64,000 nucleotides of DNA from Rahnella inusitata (GTDB lineage Bacteria > Pseudomonadota > Gammaproteobacteria > Enterobacterales > Enterobacteriaceae): positions 186,001 to 250,000 of the forward strand of contig NZ_JYDE01000017.1 of NCBI RefSeq assembly GCF_003263515.1, written 5' to 3'. The translations under genes were made by a program, and so were the position numbers. Below are positions 8,617-18,095 of this stretch, one piece after another; position 1 is the first letter of the stretch; every line of letters begins with the position of its first letter. The notes below the pieces were generated by a model that had not been told where the DNA came from, did not search any database, and worked only from the letters and a program-made list of their open reading frames with translations.

Positions 8617-10017
8617 ATGTCATTTGATTCCCTCGGCTTAAGTGCCGAAATTTTGCGTGCTGTTGAAGAACAGGGCTATCGCGAACCTACGCCTATCCAA
8701 CGCCAGGCAATCCCTGTCGTGTTGCAAGGTCGTGACCTGATGGCGAGCGCGCAGACCGGTACCGGTAAAACCGCTGGTTTTACCCTGCCGCTGCTGAATA
8801 TGCTCAGCCATACCAATGCGCAATTCAAAGGACGTCGCCCGGTTCGTGCGCTGATCCTGACCCCAACCCGCGAACTTGCGGCACAAATCGGCGAAAACGT
8901 TCAGGCTTACAGCAAGTACCTGACCTTACGTTCGATGGTGGTGTTTGGCGGTGTGAGCATCAACCCGCAGATGTTGAAACTGCGCGGTGGTGTGGATGTC
9001 CTGATCGCAACGCCTGGCCGTTTGCTTGATCTGGAACATCAGCGTGCTGTTGATTTATCCCAGGTTGAAATTTTAGTGCTTGATGAAGCTGACCGCATGC
9101 TCGACATGGGCTTCATCCACGACATCCGTCGCGTGCTGGCGAAACTGCCTGCCAAGCGTCAGAATCTGCTGTTCTCCGCGACCTTCTCTGATGAGATCAA
9201 AGGTCTGGCGAGCAAGTTGCTGACTAACCCGGCTTCTGTGGAAGTCGCGCGTCGCAACACCGCGTCTGAGCAAATTGATCAGACCGTTCACTTTGTTGAT
9301 AAAAAACGTAAAAGAGAACTGCTGTCCCAGATGATCGGTGAAGGCGACTGGAAACAGGTGCTGGTGTTCAACCGTACCAAACACGGCGCGAACCATCTGG
9401 CTGAGCAGCTGAATAAAGACGGCATCACCGCCGCCGCTATTCACGGCAATAAAAGTCAGGGCGCGCGTACCCGTGCACTGGCCGATTTCAAAGCCGGTTC
9501 AGTCCGCGTACTGGTTGCGACCGATATTGCCGCGCGCGGTCTGGATATCGATATGCTGCCGCACGTCGTGAACTACGAACTGCCAAACGTACCGGAAGAT
9601 TACGTTCACCGTATCGGCCGTACTGGCCGTGCAGAAGCGACCGGTGAAGCGGTTTCTCTGGTGTGCGTAGATGAACACAAACTGCTGCGTGACATCGAGC
9701 GTCTGCTTAAGCGTGAAATTCCACGCGTTGCATTGCCGGGTTACGAGCCAGATCCAAGCATCAAAGCAGAGCCTATTATCAATGGTCGTCAGGGTAGCGG
9801 CGGCGGCGGCGGTCGTGGTGCTCCACGTCAGGGCCAGCGTCCGGGCGCACCGCGCACCGGTGCTCCACGTTCTGGCGCTCCGCGTCCGGGCGGCAGCAGT
9901 GCAGCGCGCAGCGGGACTTCTGAAAACCGTGGTACCGGTGAAAACCGTCCAGCCCGCGCGCGTCCTGCTCATGCAGGCCAGCGTCGCAGCGGTCCTGCGG
10001 GCAGCGGCAACAAGTAA
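8617..10017 (+). CDS. rhlE: ATP-dependent RNA helicase RhlE (DEAD-box)
   Basis: RhlE is a DEAD-box RNA helicase that modulates ribosome assembly and RNA turnover. Motif Q ([20 protein letters not shown]), the Walker A box AQTGTGKT (residues 45-52), [26 protein letters not shown], and [15 protein letters not shown] are all in order. After about residue 385 comes a low-complexity basic tail rich in Gly, Pro and Arg ([12 protein letters not shown] and GAPR repeats), typical of the family and probably RNA-binding. I start it at ATG 8617 ([13 protein letters not shown]), the family start. The length of 466 residues is close to E. coli. It converges on the regulator downstream. Confidence 0.96.
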   Translation: MSFDSLGLSAEILRAVEEQGYREPTPIQRQAIPVVLQGRDLMASAQTGTGKTAGFTLPLLNMLSHTNAQFKGRRPVRALILTPTRELAAQIGENVQAYSKYLTLRSMVVFGGVSINPQMLKLRGGVDVLIATPGRLLDLEHQRAVDLSQVEILVLDEADRMLDMGFIHDIRRVLAKLPAKRQNLLFSATFSDEIKGLASKLLTNPASVEVARRNTASEQIDQTVHFVDKKRKRELLSQMIGEGDWKQVLVFNRTKHGANHLAEQLNKDGITAAAIHGNKSQGARTRALADFKAGSVRVLVATDIAARGLDIDMLPHVVNYELPNVPEDYVHRIGRTGRAEATGEAVSLVCVDEHKLLRDIERLLKREIPRVALPGYEPDPSIKAEPIINGRQGSGGGGGRGAPRQGQRPGAPRTGAPRSGAPRPGGSSAARSGTSENRGTGENRPARARPAHAGQRRSGPAGSGNK

Positions 10018-10034
10018 GCTCCCCCGGTCCCAGA

Positions 10035-10066
10035 CTAAACCGCCTTTACCGGCGGTTTTTTTTCGC
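10035..10066 (+). terminator. Terminator of rhlE
   Basis: AAACCGCC and GGCGGTTT pair around a short loop, followed by an eight-T run. Confidence 0.8.
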
Positions 10067-10073
10067 CTAATTT

Positions 10074-10730
10074 TTACGGTTCAAGACTGATGACATAAGC
10101 GCAGCGGCGCGCGCCCTGCAAAATGTGCTCGGTGCGTTCGACGCGGGCATCCAGCACATTGCTGAACACATCGCGTTCCGCACGGCAGAAGCCCTGGCAG
10201 GTCGCTGCCGCCGCACAAATCGGGCAGTGGTTTTCCACCAGCAGATAGCTGCCGTCCTCCTGTGCTTTCCAGTCAGCCATATAACCTTCGCGGGTGCGGA
10301 TTTCCGTCAACCTTTGCAACCGTTCTTCCAGCGAATCAGCTCCCGTCATCGCCTGCCGGTAATTTTCCAGCGTCAGGCTTTCCCGTGAGATGATGAGTTG
10401 TTCCAGCGCCGAATCCCCCAAAGAAGTGCGGATCAGTTGTAATAGCTGTACAGTCAGATCGGCATGCGCATCGGGGAAGTGCGCGTGGCCCTGCGGGGTA
10501 AGCTGCCAGAATTGTGCCGGTCGTCCGACGCCCTGTGACACGGATTTGGCTTCCACCAGACCTTCTTTCGCCAGCTTCACAAACTGCTGACGTGCCGCCT
10601 CGCCGGTGGTGCCCAGCAGATGACCGGCGTCGCTGGCCTGCAATTGCCCGCGGGTTTTGAGCAACGTCAGAATACGTTCAGCGACGCTTTGTCTGACATC
10701 ATGGTTATTTTCCAAGTCACTGCTTGACAT
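10074..10730 (-). CDS. SufR-like HTH regulator with C-terminal cysteine cluster
   Basis: A 218-residue regulator with a winged helix at about residues 13-80 (TLLKTRGQLQASDAGHLLG, then a GRPAQFWQLT wing). The C-terminal domain carries HCPICAAAATCQGFCRAE (C169, C172, C178, C182) and RRCAY (C210). This layout matches SufR-type ArsR/DeoR-like regulators that hold an Fe-S cluster; DNA binding would change with oxidative stress or iron status. It is divergent from an MFS exporter across 120 bases and probably controls it. No suf genes are in the window, so the target set must differ from the cyanobacterial prototype. Cluster binding is inference from the cysteines. Confidence 0.75.
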   Translation of the reverse strand: MSSSDLENNHDVRQSVAERILTLLKTRGQLQASDAGHLLGTTGEAARQQFVKLAKEGLVEAKSVSQGVGRPAQFWQLTPQGHAHFPDAHADLTVQLLQLIRTSLGDSALEQLIISRESLTLENYRQAMTGADSLEERLQRLTEIRTREGYMADWKAQEDGSYLLVENHCPICAAAATCQGFCRAERDVFSNVLDARVERTEHILQGARRCAYVISLEP

Positions 10731-10850
10731 ATTGCCTCGCCGGGTTCTAGATTACGTAAAATATATTCCAAGTTATTTCTTGTTTTAATCATACCATAAC
10801 CACAACATGCTTCAATGCGTAGAAAGAACAAACCAAAGGGATGAAGAGAA

Positions 10851-12296
10851 ATGTCGGAAAGTCAGAGCGGGTGGAAGGATTTATTCAACGCGGAAAACCG
10901 GGGGAGTGCGATCACTCTGAGCGCCGGTGTCGCGCTATATGCCACTAACAGTTACATCGTGATCACGATTTTGCCGTCGGTGGTGCAGGATATCGGCGGA
11001 CTGGCGTGGTATGCGTGGAACACCACGTTGTACGTGGTCTGTTCCATTCTTGGCTCCGCGCTTTCTGCACGGCTGATGCGCAGCGCCGGACCGCGCGGCA
11101 GCTACCTCACCGCCGCGGCTATTTTCATTGCCGGTGCCGCCATTTGTACTGCGGCGCCAAGTATGCCGGTGCTGCTGCTCGGGCGGGCATTGCAGGGGCT
11201 GGGCGGCGGGTTCCTGTTTGCGCTTTCCTACGCGATGATCAATCTGCTGTTTAAAGAATCGCTCTGGCCGCGTGCCATGGCGCTGATTTCGGCGATGTGG
11301 GGTATCGCGACGCTGGTAGGCCCGGCTGTCGGCGGTATCTTCGCCGAACTTCATGCGTGGCGCTGGGCGTTCGGTTTGCTGCTGCCCGTCACCGCATTCT
11401 TCTGCTTTTGGGTCTGGCGCCTGCTGCCTAAATCCCAGCGCGACAAGCAGCCGGAAGAGCCGCTGCCGTTGATGCAACTGGCGTTGCTGACCGGTGCGGT
11501 GCTGGTCGTCTCGGCGGGAAGTTTGTCCACCTCCGGTCTTGTCAATCTGCTCGGTTTTGGGATTGCAGTAGTGATGATGCTGATTTTACGTCATCGCGAA
11601 TTTACCGCCGATGTACGCCTGCTGCCGCGTAATGCGCTGCGGACGTCATCGCCGCTGTACGGTTTATATCTGGTGATGACGCTGCTGATTATCGGCCTCG
11701 GCTGTGAGCTGTTTGTTCCTTATCTGCTGCAACATCTGCATGGTCAGACGCCACTGGCCGCCGGATACATTACGGCCGCCGCCGCCGCGGGCTGGACGCT
11801 CAGCGAAGTTGCCAGCTCCGGCTGGACGGGCCGTCGCGCGGACAATGCCATTGTTTTCGGGCCGCTGATCCTCGCCGCCGGTCTGCTGTTACTGCTGTTT
11901 ACCGTGCCGGTCGCTTTCGGGATGCCGTGGCTGAACATCAGCGGCGTGGTGCTCGGGCTGACGCTGGCCGGTTTCGGAATCGGCCTCGGCTGGCCGCATC
12001 TGCTGACCCGCGTGCTGCAACAGGCTCCGGAAGAAGACCGCGAAAAAGCCGGGGCGTCGATTACCGTGGTGCAATCCTTTGCCGCCGCACTGGGCGCCGC
12101 TTTAGCGGGCACCGTAGCGAACTTTGCCGGGGTAAATCAGGGGGATGCCGGTGCGTCGAGCGCCGCGTTCTGGATGTTCCTGCTGTTTGCCATCCCGGCC
12201 TTCCTGGCAATGTGGATTGCGTGGCGTTCGGTGAAAGCGCGTCAGTCGCAACGTGCCACCCAAAAGCCATTAAGCCGTGATTTGTCACAGGGGTAA
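10851..12296 (+). CDS. MFS transporter (DHA2-like multidrug exporter)
   Basis: A 481-residue inner membrane protein with 12-14 hydrophobic helices. YATNSYIVITILPSVVQDIGG in helix 1, LGRALQGLGGGFLFALSYAMIN in helix 4 and MWGIATLVGPAVGGIFAE in helix 5 are MFS exporter signatures. The 120-base gap to the divergent SufR-like regulator suggests a dedicated redox- or iron-controlled efflux unit. The substrate is unknown. ATG 10851 follows GGGATGAAGAGAA, a usable ribosome site. Confidence 0.8.
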   Translation: MSESQSGWKDLFNAENRGSAITLSAGVALYATNSYIVITILPSVVQDIGGLAWYAWNTTLYVVCSILGSALSARLMRSAGPRGSYLTAAAIFIAGAAICTAAPSMPVLLLGRALQGLGGGFLFALSYAMINLLFKESLWPRAMALISAMWGIATLVGPAVGGIFAELHAWRWAFGLLLPVTAFFCFWVWRLLPKSQRDKQPEEPLPLMQLALLTGAVLVVSAGSLSTSGLVNLLGFGIAVVMMLILRHREFTADVRLLPRNALRTSSPLYGLYLVMTLLIIGLGCELFVPYLLQHLHGQTPLAAGYITAAAAAGWTLSEVASSGWTGRRADNAIVFGPLILAAGLLLLLFTVPVAFGMPWLNISGVVLGLTLAGFGIGLGWPHLLTRVLQQAPEEDREKAGASITVVQSFAAALGAALAGTVANFAGVNQGDAGASSAAFWMFLLFAIPAFLAMWIAWRSVKARQSQRATQKPLSRDLSQG

Positions 12297-12354
12297 TTGC
12301 CGGAAGACGGGCCTTGCGGTACTCTTGCGCGTCATTTTTAAGGGTTGAACTGCA

Positions 12355-13284
12355 ATGCGCGTATTACTGGCTCCGATGGAAGGTGTGCTTGATCCCCTGG
12401 TTCGTGAACTTCTGACCGAAGTGAACGACTACGATTTGTGCATCACTGAGTTTGTGCGTGTGGTCGATCAACTGCTGCCCGCCAAAGTCTTCCATCGCCT
12501 GTGCCCCGAATTACATCACGACAGCCGTACGCCTTCCGGAACACGGGTTCGCGTGCAGCTGCTCGGGCAATATCCCGAATGGCTGGCCGAAAATGCCGCC
12601 CGCGCCGTCGAACTGGGTTCTTACGGCGTTGATCTCAACTGCGGTTGTCCGTCGAAAATGGTCAACGGCAGCGGCGGTGGCGCGACATTACTTAAAGATC
12701 CGGAGCTGATTTATCAGGGGGCGAAAGCTATGCGCGCCGCCGTGCCCGCGCATCTGCCGGTAACGGTGAAAGTGCGTCTGGGCTGGGATTCTCTCGATCG
12801 CAGTTTTGAGATTGCCGATGCGGTGCAACAGGCCGGCGCGACGGAGCTTGCCGTGCATGGGCGCACCAAAGAAGACGGATATAAGGCGGAGCGGATTAAC
12901 TGGCAGGCGATTGGCGAAATCCGTCAGCGTCTGAGCATTCCGGTGATCGCCAACGGTGAAATCTGGGATTACGCCAGTGCGCAGGCCTGCATGCAAATTA
13001 CCGGGTGTGATGCGGTGATGCTCGGGCGCGGCGCGCTGAATATTCCCAATCTCAGCCGGATGGTGAAGTACAACGCACCGCGGATGCCGTGGCCGGAAGT
13101 AATGACGCTTTTGCAGAAGTACACCCGTCTGGAAAAGCAGGGCGATACCGGTTTGTATCACGTCGCTCGCATCAAACAGTGGCTGGGCTATTTGCGTAAA
13201 GAGTACGCCGAAGCGACAGAGTTATTTACTGAAGTGCGCGTGTTGAATACGTCGAAGGACATCGCCGAACGCATTAACCGGTGA
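12355..13284 (+). CDS. dusC: tRNA-dihydrouridine(16) synthase DusC
   Basis: DusC is the FMN enzyme that reduces uridine 16 in the tRNA D-loop. The 309-residue TIM barrel starts [13 protein letters not shown]. It has the FMN/tRNA blocks [20 protein letters not shown], with the catalytic Cys in [33 protein letters not shown] and [13 protein letters not shown]. These DusC-specific stretches match E. coli. The start is ATG 12355. It is followed by a VOC gene 51 bases downstream, possibly co-transcribed. Confidence 0.95.
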   Translation: MRVLLAPMEGVLDPLVRELLTEVNDYDLCITEFVRVVDQLLPAKVFHRLCPELHHDSRTPSGTRVRVQLLGQYPEWLAENAARAVELGSYGVDLNCGCPSKMVNGSGGGATLLKDPELIYQGAKAMRAAVPAHLPVTVKVRLGWDSLDRSFEIADAVQQAGATELAVHGRTKEDGYKAERINWQAIGEIRQRLSIPVIANGEIWDYASAQACMQITGCDAVMLGRGALNIPNLSRMVKYNAPRMPWPEVMTLLQKYTRLEKQGDTGLYHVARIKQWLGYLRKEYAEATELFTEVRVLNTSKDIAERINR

Positions 13285-13335
13285 TTTCCCTCCCTGACTT
13301 CTCCACGCTGCAACGCTTAAAAATGGAGAAGTATC

Positions 13336-13761
13336 ATGGAAAACAACGATATCGGCCTGAGCCATATTGCATTTGCCGTTAAAAATCTTGATGCCAGCAT
13401 CGCGTTTTATCAGCAATTCGCCAACATGAAAGTCATCCACCGGCGAGGAGAGCGGGGCACGGGCGCCAGACCCGTCGCGTGGCTGAGTGATATGACCCGC
13501 CATTTCGCCATCGTTCTTGCCGAAGACCCTGAAACCAGAGATACCCAACTCGGCCCGTTCGGCCACCTCGGCGTGGCCTGCGCCTCGAAAGAAGCGATGG
13601 ACGCCAAACTGGCCGAAGCCCGCACCGCAGGCGTTCTGCGTCAGGAACCCACCGACTCCGGCGCACCCGTCGGCTACTGGGCTTTTCTCGATGACCCCGA
13701 CGGCAATACGCTCGAACTTTCGTACGGGCAGGAGATCGGTTACCTGATTGAAAATCAGTAA
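13336..13761 (+). CDS. VOC-family (glyoxalase/dioxygenase fold) protein
   Basis: A 141-residue protein of the vicinal oxygen chelate superfamily. It opens with IGLSHIAFAVKNLDASIAFYQQF and closes with PVGYWAFLDDPDGNTLELSYGQEIGY. Metal ligands expected for the fold are H14 near the N-terminus and the Glu in TLELSYGQE; GHLGVAC supplies another His. The catalytic activity cannot be read from the sequence: glyoxalase, dioxygenase or binding protein are all possible. ATG 13336 has GGAG nine bases upstream. Confidence 0.8.
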   Translation: MENNDIGLSHIAFAVKNLDASIAFYQQFANMKVIHRRGERGTGARPVAWLSDMTRHFAIVLAEDPETRDTQLGPFGHLGVACASKEAMDAKLAEARTAGVLRQEPTDSGAPVGYWAFLDDPDGNTLELSYGQEIGYLIENQ

Positions 13762-13776
13762 ATCACAGTCGCAGAT

Positions 13777-14736
13777 TCACAGGGGAGCTGGTTTAAGCTT
13801 CCCTTTTTTATCCTTTTCTGACGCCTTCACCTGTTCACAAATCACCCCGATCAGCCATTGCAGCGCCGGGTCTTTTTCACGGCGACGGTGCCAAAGCAGC
13901 GAGACATCAAACGCGGGCAGTTCCAGCGGCAGCACGCTGACGCGAAGATCGTAATAGTTCAGCCAGCTGGCGGCCAGACCGGCGGGAACGGTAGTGATGG
14001 CGGGGGTGGTGTGCAGAATAAAGGGCAGGGAAGAAAAGTGGGGCGAGGTGTAGCGAACCGAGCGCTGCAAGCCTACTTGCGCCAGTTTCTCATCCAGCTG
14101 GCTGGTGGTCGCCGATCGGTAGGTCACCAGCAAATGCTCCGGACGGATGTACTCGTCCAGCGTCAGCGGTGACGTCAGCGCTAACTGATTAGGGTGCCAG
14201 ACGGCGCGAAATTCCATTGTCGTCAGCGTTTGATGATGCAACCAGGCGGGACGCTCTTTCGCCACCGACAGCGCCAGATCCAGGTCATCTTTCTCCAGCC
14301 GTGCGGTATCGGCAAACGGATCGGTAGCGACCACGTTAATGCGCAAGCCCGGCGCAATCCTGCGCAGCTGTGCCAGAAGATCTGGCATCAGCCACATTTC
14401 AATCCAGTCGGCCATACCGAGTGTGAACGTATGATTGGCGGTGGCCGGGTCAAACGCCGGTGACTGGAAAAGTGTGGTCTGCAGGCTTTCCATCAACGGG
14501 AGCAGGCTCTCTATCAGCGCTTGTGCGCGCGGGGTCGGCGTCATTTCCCGCGCCGAGCGGACAAACAGCGGATCATCAAACATTTCCCGCAGGCGTGCCA
14601 GCGCACCGCTGACGGCAGGCTGGCCAAGATGCAGTTTTTCCGCCGCCAGCGAGACGCTGCGTTCGCGAAATAACACCACCAGCACCACCAGCAAATTCAG
14701 GTCGATGCGGTTAAAATCATTTTCTCTGATAGTCAT
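13777..14736 (-). CDS. LysR-family transcriptional regulator
   Basis: A 319-residue LysR regulator with an N-terminal helix-turn-helix (FRERSVSLAAEKLHLGQPAVSGALARLREMFDDPLFVR) and a periplasmic-binding-protein-like effector domain. The start is the second of two adjacent ATGs (14736), five bases from GGAG; a longer frame is unlikely. It is divergent from the secreted MBL-fold enzyme, with an inverted repeat TCCAAT-CA-ATTGGA in between, so it probably controls that gene. It resembles NodD/PcpR-type regulators by layout. The ligand is unknown. Confidence 0.85.
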   Translation of the reverse strand: MTIRENDFNRIDLNLLVVLVVLFRERSVSLAAEKLHLGQPAVSGALARLREMFDDPLFVRSAREMTPTPRAQALIESLLPLMESLQTTLFQSPAFDPATANHTFTLGMADWIEMWLMPDLLAQLRRIAPGLRINVVATDPFADTARLEKDDLDLALSVAKERPAWLHHQTLTTMEFRAVWHPNQLALTSPLTLDEYIRPEHLLVTYRSATTSQLDEKLAQVGLQRSVRYTSPHFSSLPFILHTTPAITTVPAGLAASWLNYYDLRVSVLPLELPAFDVSLLWHRRREKDPALQWLIGVICEQVKASEKDKKGKLKPAPL

Positions 14737-14742
14737 CATCAC

Positions 14743-14756
14743 TCCAATCAATTGGA
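14743..14756. promoter_or_regulatory. Palindrome between the LysR gene and the MBL-fold enzyme gene
   Basis: TCCAAT (14743-14748) and ATTGGA (14751-14756) form an exact inverted repeat with a two-base centre, seven bases before the lysR start. The flanks add overlapping CAATCAATTG-type symmetry. It is a candidate operator for autoregulation and divergent control. Confidence 0.4.
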
Positions 14757-14824
14757 TTGATAATAACGTTGGCAGGATACTGCGGGCAAGCGTCAATCAA
14801 GGCGATACCTTCGGAGAATACATT

Positions 14825-15775
14825 ATGAAAACGGCACTCTTCCTCTTCAGTTTGCTTTCCCTCAGCGCCAGCGCATTCGCTGACGGATTTACCTATCAAC
14901 AGGCACCCGGCTATTACCGCATGATGGTCGGAAAGGTGGAAGTCACGGCGGTGTCCGATGGCACCGTGGTGGTGCCGCTCAAGAAATTGCTCACGAATAT
15001 TACCCCTGAAGCACTCACGCAGCGCATGGCGGAAGCCTCCATGACACCGGATGCGGAAACCTCCATCAATGCTTTTGTGGTAAACAACGGTAAAGAGCGA
15101 GTTTTGATTGATACCGGCGCAGGGGAGTTGTTCGGCGATAAAGGCGGCCATCTGATTGAGAATCTGCGTGCGGCGGGCTATCCGCCGGAAAGTATCGATA
15201 AAGTCCTGCTGACCCATATTCACGCCGATCACTCCGGCGGCGTGTCGCTCAAAGGAAAACCGTCGTTTCCTAACGCCAAAGTGTTTGTCGAAAAGAAAGA
15301 TGTCGATTTCTGGCTCAATCCGGCACATATGAACGACGTCGAAGAGAGTCAGCGCCACACCTTTAAAGAATCACAGCAGACGATGGAACCGGCGATCAAA
15401 GCCGGTCTGGTGCAGGCGTTTACCGCGCCGTCGCGCATCACTGCTGATATTCAGGCGCTACCGGCCGCCGGGCATACGCCGGGCAGCGTGCTGTATGTGC
15501 TTGAAAGCGACGGGCAGAAAATGGTGTTCTGGGGGGATATTATTCACGCCGAAGCGGTACAAATGCCGGAGCCGAGAGTGGCGATCCACTTCGATGTCGA
15601 TCAGGCACAGGCAGTGAAAACGCGTGAGCGGGTACTCGCTGACGCCGCGCAGCAGGGCTACTGGATTGCGGCCGCACACATTGCCTTTCCGGGATTCGGT
15701 CATGTGAAAAAAGAAGTGGAGGGATATCGCTGGGCAGCAGCCAATTACAGCCGTCAGCTGAAACCGGCGCTGTAA
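14825..15775 (+). CDS. Secreted MBL-fold metallo-hydrolase
   Basis: A 316-residue metallo-beta-lactamase-fold hydrolase with a cleavable signal peptide (MKTALFLFSLLSLSASAFA, then DGF). The zinc motif HIHADH is at residues 131-136, followed by AGHTPGS, FWGDIIHAEAVQMP and a late AAAHIAFPGFG histidine, the pattern of a two-zinc site. The overall form is like periplasmic MBL proteins related to lactonases; a true beta-lactamase is less likely given the context. The start ATG 14825 has GGAG eight bases upstream; the longer open frame runs into the lysR gene. It is divergent from its probable LysR regulator. Confidence 0.85.
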   Translation: MKTALFLFSLLSLSASAFADGFTYQQAPGYYRMMVGKVEVTAVSDGTVVVPLKKLLTNITPEALTQRMAEASMTPDAETSINAFVVNNGKERVLIDTGAGELFGDKGGHLIENLRAAGYPPESIDKVLLTHIHADHSGGVSLKGKPSFPNAKVFVEKKDVDFWLNPAHMNDVEESQRHTFKESQQTMEPAIKAGLVQAFTAPSRITADIQALPAAGHTPGSVLYVLESDGQKMVFWGDIIHAEAVQMPEPRVAIHFDVDQAQAVKTRERVLADAAQQGYWIAAAHIAFPGFGHVKKEVEGYRWAAANYSRQLKPAL

Positions 15776-15964
15776 ATTTCTGAGTATGGCTTTCTTCGTC
15801 ACGCAAGTGCTCGCTTACTCGCCAAACCCGAGTCTGCGGGGCTTGTGTGACAGACTTTGTGACAAATACATATGCAAATTGCGAGTGCTAAGACTATTCA
15901 CCTAACTTATAATTCGGCGGCTGTTTCGACATGAATTTATGACAACTTTCTTAAATACAGAGCA

Positions 15965-16903
15965 ATGCATGTGAAAATCCGTCTTCTAGTTCTGAGCTTA
16001 CTCGCGTTAAACACCGGCATGTTGTCTGCCCCCGCCGCCTTTGCTGCCAGGCAAGAGCAGGCTGTCGCCCCGATTGTTCAAATTGCTTCCGGCAGTGCTA
16101 TGGTAGTGGATCTTAAAAGCCACGAAGTGATTTACTCCCGAAATCCTGATGAGGTGAGGCCGATTGCCTCCCTGACCAAACTGATGACCGCCATGGTAAC
16201 GCTGGATGCGAAGCTGCCGCTGGATGAAGTCATCAATATCGATATCAGTAATACCCCTGAAATGCGCGGCGTGTTCTCCCGTGTGAAACTCAACAGTGAA
16301 ATTACCCGCCGTCAGATGATCCAGCTGGCGTTAATGTCCTCAGAAAATCGTGCGGCGGCCAGCCTGGCTGCGCATTATCCGGGCGGATATTCAGCGTTCA
16401 TTAAGGCCATGAATGCCAAGGCCAAATCTCTGGGGATGACACGTACCCGCTACGTCGAACCGACCGGTTTGTCGCCGCGCAACGTTTCGACGGCACGTGA
16501 TTTGACCCGTCTGCTGCTGGCCTCCCAGCGTTATCCGCTGATTGGCGAACTGAGCACCACTTCGGAAAAAACTGCGGTGTTCAGCCATCCTGCTTATGCC
16601 TTGCCGTTTCGAAATACCAATCATCTGATCATGAACCCGTCGTGGAGCATTCAGTTGACCAAGACTGGCTATACCGATGACGCCGGACACTGTCTGGCGA
16701 TGCGCGCCACCATTAATGGCAAACCGGTGACATTGGTCGTGATGGACGCCTTCGGGAAATTCACCGCCTTTGCGGATGCCAACCGTCTGCGCACCTGGAT
16801 GGAAACCGGCAAAACCGTGCCTGTTCCGCAGATTGCGAAAAATTACCGTAAGCAGAAAGATCAGCAGAAAACCCAGCCAAGCGTGGAAGAAGCGCAGGAC
16901 TAG
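15965..16903 (+). CDS. pbpG: D-alanyl-D-alanine endopeptidase PBP7
   Basis: PBP7 is a periplasmic class C penicillin-binding protein that cuts D-Ala-meso-DAP cross-links in peptidoglycan. A signal peptide covers about residues 1-28. The active-site triad motifs are S69-L-T-K72 (SxxK), S126-E-N128 (SxN) and K233-T-G235 (KTG). [22 protein letters not shown] matches E. coli PbpG. The length of 312 residues is standard. A GTG two codons in could also start it. It is followed by a strong terminator and the convergent small gene yohP. Confidence 0.95.
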   Translation: MHVKIRLLVLSLLALNTGMLSAPAAFAARQEQAVAPIVQIASGSAMVVDLKSHEVIYSRNPDEVRPIASLTKLMTAMVTLDAKLPLDEVINIDISNTPEMRGVFSRVKLNSEITRRQMIQLALMSSENRAAASLAAHYPGGYSAFIKAMNAKAKSLGMTRTRYVEPTGLSPRNVSTARDLTRLLLASQRYPLIGELSTTSEKTAVFSHPAYALPFRNTNHLIMNPSWSIQLTKTGYTDDAGHCLAMRATINGKPVTLVVMDAFGKFTAFADANRLRTWMETGKTVPVPQIAKNYRKQKDQQKTQPSVEEAQD

Positions 16904-16925
16904 TTCGCGGTTCATTATCAAAACG

Positions 16926-16958
16926 AAAAAGTCCGGCGCAGAGGCCGGACTTTTCATT
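16926..16958. terminator. Bidirectional terminator between pbpG and yohP
   Basis: AAAAGTCCGGC and GCCGGACTTTT pair around GCAGAG; both ends are suited to termination. Confidence 0.85.
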
Positions 16959-16988
16959 TATGCAGGGAAAGTTTTTCAGACGCAACAA

Positions 16989-17072
16989 TCAGAAAATCAG
17001 TTTAAACACCCCTGTCAGGGTCAGTAAGCCGACGATAAAGATAATGGCGATAATCCACAGAATAATTTTCAT
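16989..17072 (-). CDS. yohP: Small inner membrane protein YohP (27 residues)
   Basis: A 27-codon gene reading MKIILWIIAIIFIVGL and ending GVFKLIF, then TGA. It closely matches my recollection of the 27-residue E. coli YohP: same length, same MKIILW start and GVFK-IF end. It is a single membrane helix; YohP in E. coli is delivered to the inner membrane by an SRP-related route, and its function is unknown. AAGGAAAAAAT gives a clear ribosome site before the ATG (17072). Its place next to pbpG and near yohC resembles the E. coli neighbourhood. Confidence 0.88.
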   Translation of the reverse strand: MKIILWIIAIIFIVGLLTLTGVFKLIF

Positions 17073-17183
17073 ATTTTTTCCTTAATTCACTCTAAGCCTT
17101 CACCGACCCGCGCAGCTAAGCCAATGATATTTCACCTTGAGTATAGACACTCTTGTGATTTTCGCCTGCCCGATGCCTGCAAC

Positions 17184-17825
17184 TTATGCCTCCGGTTTGG
17201 CAACTACTGCGCGCAGGCCACATGCCGGGCTGGTCAGCGGCACGCCGGTTTGTGTCAGCTCTGCGGCACCGGCCATCGACGCCTGCGCCAATACCACGCA
17301 GTTTGCGCCCTGACGATAAGCCGCGTCAGCGGCGGCGGCAACGGTCTGTAAATATCCCGCCAGATTTCCCTGTTTGAATTTCTCCCACGCGCCGTTTACC
17401 AGACGCACCTCAAGGGCCGCCTGCGGATGCTTTTCTGCCTGCTCAAACAGCGTGCGTGTTGGGCTGAGCGTGGTTTCCACTGCACAGAGCACCACGATGT
17501 TTCCCGGCGTCTGCATCGCCTGTGCCGCCAGCGCCTGATCCACGCGCAAGACCGGCGCGGCGCTGCTTTCGTTGGCAAGCGTAGCCGCCGCGCCGAGCGT
17601 CGAGCAGGTCAGCAATACCCGGTCGGCGTTTGCCGCCAGATTCACCAGCAACTCCGCTGTCTGCTGGCGCAGTTCAGCCGTCAGCCCTCCGGCACGTTCC
17701 GCCGCGGCGAGTAAATCGGGGCGCGAGAGATGCGTAATTTCATGATGCATAAGCCCCAGCTGGCGGGCGGCGTTGTCGAAAACGGCAATATTGCTGTCTG
17801 CCGTGTGTAAACAGGTGATGCGCAT
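17184..17825 (-). CDS. Asp/Glu racemase-family protein
   Basis: A 213-residue protein of the Asp/Glu/hydantoin racemase superfamily, which uses two cysteines on either side of the substrate. VLLTCSTLGAAA gives the first Cys (about C74) and TSPACGLRAV the second near the C-terminus. The substrate cannot be told: aspartate, hydantoin and maleate are possibilities. It stands alone, facing away from the dehydrogenase operon. The start is ATG 17825; GGAGG in the upstream bases supports it. Confidence 0.75.
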   Translation of the reverse strand: MRITCLHTADSNIAVFDNAARQLGLMHHEITHLSRPDLLAAAERAGGLTAELRQQTAELLVNLAANADRVLLTCSTLGAAATLANESSAAPVLRVDQALAAQAMQTPGNIVVLCAVETTLSPTRTLFEQAEKHPQAALEVRLVNGAWEKFKQGNLAGYLQTVAAAADAAYRQGANCVVLAQASMAGAAELTQTGVPLTSPACGLRAVVAKPEA

Positions 17826-17947
17826 GGTGGCCTCCGGGGGAAAGTCTTCGCCCTTACGTTAACGGTTTGTTGAGGTGTTGGGGAGGGCGTTTTGCCTGTA
17901 AATATTTGTTACTTAGTGTGCTAACTCACTACGAAAATCATAATGCA

Positions 17948-17961
17948 TTGATATTCATCAA
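17948..17961. promoter_or_regulatory. Perfect FNR box upstream of the dehydrogenase operon
   Basis: TTGAT-ATTC-ATCAA matches the FNR consensus (TTGAT-N4-ATCAA) at every defined base. A perfect -10 TATAAT lies at 18015-18020, with a weak -35 (CTTACT, 17-base spacer), predicting a start near 18027. The box centre would be about 72 bases upstream, a class I activation distance. Oxygen-dependent control of the downstream oxidase-coupled dehydrogenase is therefore likely, but its direction needs testing. Confidence 0.6.
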
Positions 17962-18095
17962 ATAAAATATGAACCATGCGGTTCGAAATATCTTACTTTC
18001 ATCTAACATCTTCGTATAATCTCCGTCACATATTCAAAGCCCACGTCCCTTTTGTGGGTACGCCCCGCCACAGTGCGTTAACAAGGAGAATTATC

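Noticed and set aside
14435-14824. N-terminal extension of the MBL-fold gene
   Set aside because: It is antisense to the lysR gene; a signal peptide begins at ATG 14825 with a ribosome site.
14825-15775. The MBL-fold gene as an acquired beta-lactamase
   Set aside because: The fold and signal peptide fit, but active-site context and LysR pairing fit a general hydrolase; no resistance cassette or mobile element is nearby.
17976-18095. N-terminal extension of the dehydrogenase small subunit
   Set aside because: It crosses the -10 promoter element; GTG 18096 has AAGGAG and starts the twin-arginine signal.
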